From: Haemonchus contortus
Lineage: Eukaryota > Nematoda > Chromadorea > Rhabditida > Trichostrongylidae
DNA length: 64,000 nt
Assembly (NCBI GenBank): GCA_000469685.2
Contig: LS997567.1
Location: 20,370,108-20,434,107 of the forward strand
Direction of reading: 5' to 3'
Shown here: positions 61,501 to 64,000 of the stretch, piece by piece
Numbering within the stretch: the first letter of the stretch is position 1
How the letters are laid out: each line of letters starts with the position of its first letter
Program-made: the position numbers and the translations under genes
The notes under the pieces: model-generated
What the model was told of the DNA's origin: nothing
Seen by the model: the letters and a program-made list of their open reading frames with translations, nothing else
Databases searched by the model: none

Positions 61501-61620
61501 ATGGGAGGATCCCATAGAGGGAGTATTCCGGATAGTCGAATCAGAAAAACTTGCACGACTTTGGGGTGAGCGGAAAAACAACACTAAGATGACTTACGAG
61601 AAGCTGAGCAGAGCAATGAG
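36429..61620 (+). CDS. ETS-family transcription factor with Pointed domain (partial gene, 7 exons)
   Basis: This is the host gene of the window. Exons 36429-36668, 36736-36859, 47881-47992, 48040-48330, 48394-48546, 61288-61441 and 61501-61620 join in phase (2-2-0-1-1-1-2-2 from entry to exit). The product has a Ser/Pro/Thr-rich N-part, a Pointed domain split between exons 2 and 3, a roughly 150-residue linker rich in Gln, Ser and Asn, a basic stretch, and an ETS domain split between exons 6 and 7. The ETS block resembles the ELF3/EHF and ETV6 types rather than SPDEF, but I do not assign an orthologue. ETS proteins bind GGA(A/T) DNA in the nucleus; Pointed domains mediate protein contacts. 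The 5' start and the last ETS exon are not found. The large introns hold most of the transposons. Confidence 0.88.
36736..36859 (+). CDS. ETS gene exon, first half of Pointed domain
   Basis: The acceptor CTTTTCGTTCAG precedes it and the donor GTCTGT follows it. The first base completes a Lys codon from the previous exon. The frame reads [20 protein letters not shown], then [17 protein letters not shown]. The W..DDV..WM pattern is that of helix 2 of SAM/Pointed domains. It exits in phase 0, matching the exon at 47881 about 11 kb downstream. Confidence 0.85.
36860..37140. other. ETS intron, no element recognised
   Basis: This is intronic DNA between the Pointed exon and the ATT microsatellite. 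I see no repeat or coding feature. Confidence 0.6.
37141..37512. repeat. (ATT)n microsatellite with TTTTTA variants
   Basis: About 370 bp of ATT trinucleotide repeat with blocks of TATTTTT. The poly-Leu/poly-Asn open frames crossing it are repeat effects. It lies just upstream of RTE copy B, and similar ATT-rich DNA lies downstream (42029-43543). Confidence 0.95.
37591..40484 (+). pseudogene. RTE endonuclease-reverse transcriptase, frameshifted
   Basis: Domain order: an apurinic-type endonuclease with [10 protein letters not shown] (about 37672), then [11 protein letters not shown] (about 37744), where other copies have Glu in [14 protein letters not shown] (about 38067) and GSDHRLL (about 38351) follow. 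Reverse transcriptase has [55 protein letters not shown] and the catalytic [12 protein letters not shown] at about 39658. The C-terminal part contains [10 protein letters not shown]. Breaks occur after about 37905, near 39006 (TAPG then stop), at 39460 (TATATATAAGG) and near 40064. The endonuclease Glu-to-Gly change and these breaks make it inactive, though the RT core is otherwise well kept, suggesting fairly recent insertion. Confidence 0.9.
37591..40493 (+). mobile_element. RTE-clade LINE, copy B, near full length
   Basis: The shared 5' boundary with copy A is ACCGCTCGGG. The 3' part ends GTGATACAGGTGATTTAA, next to the Tc1-like element at 40501. It encodes endonuclease followed by reverse transcriptase on the + strand, in five open segments separated by frameshifts and stops. 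It lies in the first large intron of the ETS gene, in the same orientation as the gene. Confidence 0.88.
40501..42026 (-). mobile_element. Tc1-like element inserted at the RTE tail
   Basis: Inverted ends CTGGTGTGCAAAACTTAGGG are found at the left (from 40503, after TACG) and, complemented, at the right (to 42026, followed by TA). The length is about 1.5 kb. Transposase lies on the minus strand. The left end abuts the 3' end of RTE copy B and the right side continues in ATT-rich DNA. Confidence 0.8.
40694..41720 (-). pseudogene. Tc1-like transposase, broken
   Basis: On the minus strand the N-terminal region (about 41640-41710) reads [18 protein letters not shown], then stops interrupt. The core frame 41057-41314 contains [18 protein letters not shown] (first catalytic Asp; SDES in intact relatives) and [16 protein letters not shown]. 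The frame 40694-41029 contains [20 protein letters not shown], equivalent to the SPDLNPIEHVWD block. Since the usual third acidic site (D/E before NPIE) is no longer readable and stops are present, it is inactive. Confidence 0.78.
42029..43543. repeat. ATT/AATAAT-rich low-complexity region
   Basis: Degenerate TATTAT/AATAAT sequence interrupted by one MITE (42573-43190). It may be the expanded continuation of the (ATT)n tract at 37141-37512, into which RTE copy B was inserted, or an expanded RTE tail. No genes are present. Confidence 0.8.
42573..43190. mobile_element. Possible piggyBac-like MITE, CCCTTTGA ends
   Basis: The left end CCCTTTGACGACAATGG and the right end complementary to CCCTTTGATGATAACG form short inverted termini around 618 bp that differ sharply in composition from the ATT-rich surroundings. 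CCCTTT-type ends are common in piggyBac elements, but the flanking bases (TTAT and TCGA) are not clean TTAA duplications. Confidence 0.5.
43544..44657 (+). mobile_element. Diverged Helitron-like segment
   Basis: A start TCTCGTTATGTAATCCGCTA after A43543 resembles the H2 5' end (TAATCCACAAG then a TGTC-type tract). The body repeats the units seen in H3: ATGGTGGG, ACTCCGCCC/GGCGG and GTTCAAATTT at about 100-120-bp spacing. No 3' hairpin with CTRR was found. Another 5'-like end (TCTTCCCTATAATAGAACGC) begins at 44658. It holds the MITE 43688-44090. Confidence 0.45.
43688..44090. mobile_element. MITE with about 10-bp target duplication, copy 2
   Basis: This is the same element as 24683-25079 (about 403 bp), with inverted ends GGGTGTGGTGCGATTCACGC and a poly-C run before the right border. 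It is flanked by ATGGGAACAC (43678-43687) and ATGGAAACAC (44091-44100), differing at one base. Similarity to copy 1 is high throughout, so both moved recently relative to their hosts. Confidence 0.8.
44658..46500. other. ETS intron with hairpin motifs, no gene recognised
   Basis: It begins with a possible Helitron 5' end and a TGTGTCTG tract. A hairpin ATGATTATAA...TTATAATCAT lies at about 44909-44940. Three near-identical 21-base palindromes are listed separately. Open frames at 45316-45591 and 46046-46396 show no domain. Confidence 0.4.
45198..46061. repeat. Three copies of a 21-base palindrome
   Basis: GTGCATCAC-ATG-GTGATGCAC occurs perfectly at 45198-45218, with one change at 45243-45263 (GTGATACAC) and one at 46041-46061 (GTGACGCAC). 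The sequence around the copies (CGTGGCCACG, CACGCCGCG) is also partly palindromic. They may be ends of a decayed element or a protein-binding array; nothing else identifies them. Confidence 0.7.
46501..47260 (-). mobile_element. Internally deleted mariner, 760 bp
   Basis: Inverted ends GGTTGAGTAAGAAGTTTTGA (after TA 46499-46500) and the complement of GGTTGAGTAAAGAGTTTTGA define it; the right flank is TG instead of TA. A minus-strand fragment (46618-47055) reads [17 protein letters not shown] at its start. Further on, in shifted frame, comes a block corresponding to HDNARPHVA. The DNA-binding part is absent. It is the same family as 54044-54918. Confidence 0.8.
47261..47880. other. ETS intron with an AGGCAC-type MITE right end
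   Basis: About 47742-47772 is the complement of AAGCACAGTTCACGCTTATT, matching the MITE end at 33222, and is followed by CTAA. Its left partner is not found nearby. The rest is unassigned, ending in the acceptor of the exon at 47881. Confidence 0.5.
47881..47992 (+). CDS. ETS gene exon, second half of Pointed domain
   Basis: The acceptor AAAATTCTTCAG precedes it and GTAAGT follows it. The frame reads [20 protein letters not shown], then [17 protein letters not shown]. It continues the Pointed fold (F..LtG..L..mt...F..R....G..l). The preceding intron (36860-47880) contains RTE, Tc1, Helitron-like and mariner DNA. Confidence 0.88.
48040..48330 (+). CDS. ETS gene exon, Gln/Asn/Ser-rich linker
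   Basis: A 47-bp intron precedes it (donor GTAAGT, acceptor TCTCTTCAG) and GTAATG follows. The frame starts [18 protein letters not shown] and later contains a heptad-like run with [13 protein letters not shown] and [14 protein letters not shown]. This is probably a flexible or weakly coiled linker between Pointed and ETS domains. No known fold is evident. Confidence 0.8.
48394..48546 (+). CDS. ETS gene exon, Ser/Pro-rich linker
   Basis: The acceptor TTGCTTGACAG precedes it and the donor GTTTGA follows it (weaker than GTAAGT but GT-compliant). The frame reads [19 protein letters not shown] and ends with SSCCDFE. Exit phase 1 equals the entry phase of the exon at 61288. The following intron is 12,741 bp, the largest firmly supported here. 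Confidence 0.75.
48547..49901. other. ETS intron, TG-rich stretch
   Basis: This is the beginning of the 12.7-kb intron. About 49090-49310 is TGTGTATGTG-type low complexity. An open frame at 48581-48895 with hydrophobic runs is not exon-like. No other element is recognised. Confidence 0.5.
49902..51023 (-). mobile_element. Mariner element, 1122 bp
   Basis: Imperfect inverted ends GGGCAATGTACAAGTTTTTT and the complement of GGTTGACGCATGTGTTTTTT are flanked by TA on both sides (49900-49901 and 51024-51025). The transposase is on the minus strand. The shortening relative to about 1.3 kb reflects a collapsed middle. Confidence 0.75.
50010..51014 (-). pseudogene. Mariner transposase, broken
   Basis: The N-terminal half (50481-51014) is well preserved. 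It has the DNA-binding region with [40 protein letters not shown], then [20 protein letters not shown] and [10 protein letters not shown], all typical of mariner HTH domains. The middle, with the first two catalytic Asp residues, is scrambled by stops and shifts. The C-terminal fragment (50010-50228) has [19 protein letters not shown], the third acidic position of a DD34D-type enzyme. Inactive. Confidence 0.83.
51024..52483. other. ETS intron, little recognised
   Basis: A right-hand MITE end complementary to AGGCGCAGTTCACGATGAG lies at about 51801-51819, without a clear left partner. A poly-G run is at 51526-51535. No gene is seen. Confidence 0.45.
52865..53640. mobile_element. TA-flanked MITE, second copy, carrying a palindrome
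   Basis: The ends CAGTAGC and GCTACTG are flanked by TA (52863-52864 and 53641-53642). It aligns to 5065-5588 over its length, apart from a 254-bp insertion and a small local duplication near 53110-53150 (GTGTACGAGCGCTA repeated). Confidence 0.85.
53313..53566. mobile_element. GC-rich foldback palindrome, 254 bp
   Basis: The sequence is one long inverted repeat. It opens GGCTGCTTTCACAGTCCGCC and closes with its near complement. Arms of about 115 bp are rich in CCGGC/GCCGGCACGCC and flank a short A-rich centre (TTGAAAACAAACAA). The 3-bp duplication ATT flanks it (53310-53312 and 53567-53569), and the copy at 5065-5588 has the intact site GATTTGCTCC. There is no coding sequence. Confidence 0.88.
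54044..54918 (-). mobile_element. Deleted mariner, 875 bp
   Basis: Inverted ends GGTTGAGTAAAAAGTTTTGA and the complement of GATTGAGTAAAAAGTCTTGA are flanked by TA (54042-54043 and 54919-54920). It is homologous to 46501-47260 (shared TTTCAGAGCAAGAAACAAATGG-like region). The transposase frame on the minus strand is thoroughly broken. Confidence 0.8.
54921..56819. other. ETS intron, Helitron 3'-end-like motif, no gene
   Basis: About 55075-55110 (GGCTACGCACGCTAACGCGCGC) resembles the complement of the H1-type Helitron 3' hairpin, but the terminal CTGG is not preserved. The remainder to 56819 is unassigned. Confidence 0.4.
57012..57070 (+). promoter_or_regulatory. tRNA-like pol III box motifs in left foldback arm
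   Basis: GGTGTAGTGGTAAGC (about 57018-57032) resembles a pol III A box, and GGGTTCGGGCT (about 57057-57067) a B box, at tRNA-like spacing. The inverse copy lies in the right arm at about 61004-61063, so both motif pairs point inward. No complete cloverleaf is evident, so a tRNA-derived SINE-like module is more likely than a tRNA gene. Confidence 0.5.
57362..60320 (-). pseudogene. CR1/Jockey-type LINE, endonuclease and reverse transcriptase
   Basis: Read leftwards: an endonuclease start ([23 protein letters not shown] at 60015-60320) and its C-part ([25 protein letters not shown] at 59690-59909). Reverse transcriptase follows with [19 protein letters not shown] and [19 protein letters not shown] (about 58790-58900). 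After a break comes [20 protein letters not shown], then [13 protein letters not shown] (about 58330-58370), the catalytic YADD. The C-terminal region is 57536-57991. The 3' end is an ATAAC repeat tail (about 57362-57380). Frame breaks near 59910-60015 and 58480-58731, and one extra residue after VPQG at a poly-C run, indicate a relic with a well-kept RT core. Confidence 0.82.
61288..61441 (+). CDS. ETS gene exon, basic stretch and start of ETS domain
   Basis: The acceptor AATTTAATTTCAG lies only 34 bp beyond the foldback element that ends at 61253. The frame carries a Lys/Ser-rich stretch ([15 protein letters not shown]) and then [20 protein letters not shown], matching ETS helix 1 (LW.F....L). 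It leaves in phase 2 at GTATGT, splitting the Arg codon before the conserved Trp. Confidence 0.9.
61501..61620 (+). CDS. ETS gene exon, ETS core with recognition helix
   Basis: The acceptor CCTACTGCAG and donor GTATGT flank it; the preceding intron is 59 bp. The frame reads [20 protein letters not shown], then [19 protein letters not shown]. The [11 protein letters not shown] block is the DNA-recognition helix, with the first base-contacting Arg intact. The second Arg codon is split by the intron (AG|). The expected next exon starting with a Tyr-Tyr-Tyr-like run was not found before 64000. Confidence 0.93.
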
Positions 61621-63060
61621 GTATGTCCATGACACGGCTTGGCCATTCCATTATTAGTCACGGTCATTCCAATGCACTGTCACTCTGGAGGAGTCACATG
61701 AAACACAAAACTGTAATATCTTTGATTTCTGATTATTTGACGTCTTCAATAACTTAGTTACTCGGTGTTGATTTCCTGCAGGTGATGTTAGAAAATCGCC
61801 TCGGTCGCTGTTTTTCGAAGTTTTTGCATCTATGTTTGTTCACCATACAAGGATGTAATCTTATTTCATAGAAATTCTATTTCTCTCATCTGTTGAAGTC
61901 AGTTGTATCGATCTTCAGGTTGAGTGCTGTTAAGTTCGCTTTTTCAGTATCCCATAAAAACAGATAACGATGAGAGGTATTGAATATGGATCTCCGAATA
62001 CTACAACTCCCAAAAATGACATTATATTATGAACCACGTGTAGAAGGTAATTTCTGGTAACCGCCGATGATTCACCAGTTTTTGTTCCTGGCGCAAGTCT
62101 AGCATCCTGCTTTATTATTCTAGTCATTTCGTAATAACACAATTGAAGACTTGCAGCACCGGTTAAAATTTGCCGAAAAGCTTTTTTGTGAATTGCTTTT
62201 CACTGCTTGACCGATTTGCTTCATATCTTGATGTGATTTGTCGTCCAATATAACGAACAAATTGCACCACATGTACTCCCGAGCAGTGCCTAGCGCGTGA
62301 TCTCGTTCGATGTTTTTTGCAACTGCCAACTTCCCCCTGTATTATTATTGTAGTGTGCGCTCTTTTCGCGAAATTGGAACATCTTTTCTACGTAAACGAC
62401 TCACCTCGATGGTTTAGAAGGCTGAAACTTTGAAAGTCACATGTAAAGTTACCAGTCAGGCCGCTCGGCTTCCCTTCTTCTTATGACAGAGTTGTAGTAA
62501 TCCGCAAATCGGCCCCTCCTTATTTGGAGCGAGTGATACTTATCGGAAAACGAAATTTGATAGAGAACTAACAAGGCATGCAAGTGGTACTTTTCATTTT
62601 AAAATGTGCCGATGCTTATGCCTTTATTAGATGTCTCGTTATGATGCGGTTCATTTTAAGTATAATGACCCATTGAAGATCAACTGTTAGGCAACCAAAG
62701 CCTCGAATGTTGTTCAGTCATAACAACACCATTATCAAATGTCTTTATCAGTGCTTTTCTTTACGGATGTATCAAGAGATGCGAGTCCTGCTTTATTTCC
62801 CGTCGGATAAGTTTGATGTCAAGAATGATGTCGGAGCAAAGAGAAACCGTGATCCTTCATTGAATCACAAATATCGCTAAGTAGAGGTCGTAATCTAGTA
62901 GCAAGAAATAAACCAATTTTCATGTCATAATTTAGTGCCGTTGATCGATTCTTGTCACTGCACTTACCATTCTCGTCAAATGAAGCATATCATAGAGTAT
63001 CAGAGAACACCCACCATAAGTGTTCCTAGCTTATCTCCTCTGCTCCTGCTAACTTGAACT
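61621..63060. other. ETS intron, unassigned
   Basis: No element is recognised. Minus-strand open frames at 61930-62142 and 62120-62329 overlap but match no family I know. I looked for the final ETS exon and did not find it. Confidence 0.4.
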
Positions 63061-63390
63061 CTCCAAGTCCACGGTACAGGAGTTAGGAATTTCCGCTCAA
63101 ACGTTTATTTCGCGCAAACCCCGCCTCCTGTGGGCGGATTCCGGTCCTGCAACCCACCATAAGCGCTGTGCTCCTACCAATTTTGAACGTTCTAGGTACA
63201 CGGAAATAGGAGTTATGGATTTCGTGTAAACATTTATTTCGCGCAAACCCTTCTGTGGGCGGAGTTCGGCTCTCCTGTGGGCGGAGTTCGGACCTGCTAC
63301 CCACTAGAAGTGTTCTCATCCTGCCTCCAGTACTCTTAACAAATTTGAACGTTCTAGGTCCACGGGGACGGGTTTATGTATTTTCGGTTG
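63061..63390 (-). mobile_element. Helitron-type body fragment
   Basis: About three units on the minus strand repeat the H3 body pattern: a GTGGGCGGA box, a hexamer-rich ACCCACCATAAG/ACCCACTAGAAG stretch, and CC(A/T)ANTTTGAACGTTCTAG. No terminal features are present. Confidence 0.6.
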
Positions 63391-63402
63391 GACACAGATA
63401 TA

Positions 63403-64000
63403 CAGGGTGGCTACAAAGTATGGTCCGGTATTTATTCGCACGTTAAAAAAATAAATAGGCCACATTTGTTCAAGAATCTTCATTAAATGGTATGACTAAG
63501 ATAAGAGAACATTTATTCGAGGTATTGTTCGAAACGATCGCCTTTGGCCAGAATACAAGCTCCCAATCTCTTTATAAAGGCTCCCACGGTGGGCCGCGAG
63601 TAGTCGACATCAATTTTCTGCGATTCCCTCTAATGAGCGGCTTTTAGACTGTCCAAACTGCAGTGGGGTGAAGAAGACACTTTTTGCTGCAGATAGCTCC
63701 AGACGGAGTAGCCCATTGAATTAAGGTCTGGGGAGTTAGATGGCCACATGTCTTTGTCCCAGGAACCAGGAAAATGATGTCGGCAGAAGGAAATCGTGGA
63801 TTCCGACCCATGTGCTGGTGCTCATTCCTGTTGCAAGATAAAGTTCCATTCTCCATAGTGATTTCGGGCCCTTGGCAACAGTGCGTCCCTTAAAATGAAA
63901 TTCCGCTGAGTTTCGAAATTGATCTCGATGTTTTTATCAACAAAAACGAGAGGTGTTCAGCCTTCTGATAATATTCCGGCCCATACCGTCACCGAGTTCG
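63403..64000 (-). mobile_element. Mariner-type element, cut by the window edge
   Basis: The end CAGGGTGGCTACAAAGTATG follows TA (63401-63402). The minus-strand transposase C-terminus reads HFPGSWDKDMWPSNSPDLN then SMGYSVWSYLQQK (about 63680-63775), the WPxxSPDLNPxD block with the third acidic residue. A later part ends GDRFEQYLE near 63515. A stop and frame shift lie near 63640. The rest continues beyond 64000. Confidence 0.75.

Overview
This window looks like nematode nuclear DNA. The evidence is short introns with TTTCAG-type acceptors, an RTE-clade retrotransposon, mariner, Tc1 and MULE transposases, and abundant Helitrons. A strongylid or hookworm-like worm is my inference; no marker gene fixes the species. 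There are no bacterial operons, rRNA genes or confident tRNA genes. By adding up the intervals listed here, roughly two thirds of the window is recognisable transposon or microsatellite.

One host gene stands out: an ETS-family transcription factor on the + strand. Its exons are 36429-36668, 36736-36859, 47881-47992, 48040-48330, 48394-48546, 61288-61441 and 61501-61620, possibly preceded by 9630-9739. All proposed junctions agree in reading phase. The joined exons encode a Pointed (SAM-like) domain, a Gln/Ser/Asn-rich linker and most of an ETS domain. Start and stop lie outside the exons I could find. Its introns of about 11 kb and 12.7 kb (and about 26.7 kb if the first exon is right) hold most of the mobile DNA.

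Layout. 1-2160 is an (ACAT)n array. 2221-7449 holds Helitron H1, a mariner, a TA-type MITE and Helitron H2. 7450-10874 is mostly unassigned, with a degenerate tandem repeat and the candidate exon. 10875-14758 is a minus-strand RTE split by Helitron H3, and 14759-15465 is a Helitron remnant. 15533-22061 holds MITEs, a deleted mariner and a foldback element nested in a TTAA MITE. 22523-25637 is two Helitrons in tandem, one carrying a MITE. 27125-30710 holds a foldback MITE and a decayed MULE with its transposase gene. 32223-36372 holds a Tc1 relic and Helitron H7. 37141-44657 lies inside the first large ETS intron and contains a second RTE, a Tc1-like element, ATT-rich DNA, a piggyBac-like MITE and Helitron-like DNA. 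46501-61253 holds three mariners, a three-level nest ending in a GC-rich palindrome, and a 4.4-kb foldback element around a CR1-like LINE. 61621-64000 is ETS intron with Helitron and mariner remnants.

The structurally most interesting items are: (i) Helitrons with exact A|T insertion ends, an internal roughly 127-bp satellite and a microsatellite just inside the 5' end; (ii) a group of long-arm foldback elements with CCAGG/CAAGC-type ends and 3-bp target duplications, two of which have pol III box-like motifs in the arms; (iii) nested insertions whose boundaries can be checked against empty copies in the same window; and (iv) the GC-rich hairpin that the ETS primary transcript would contain.
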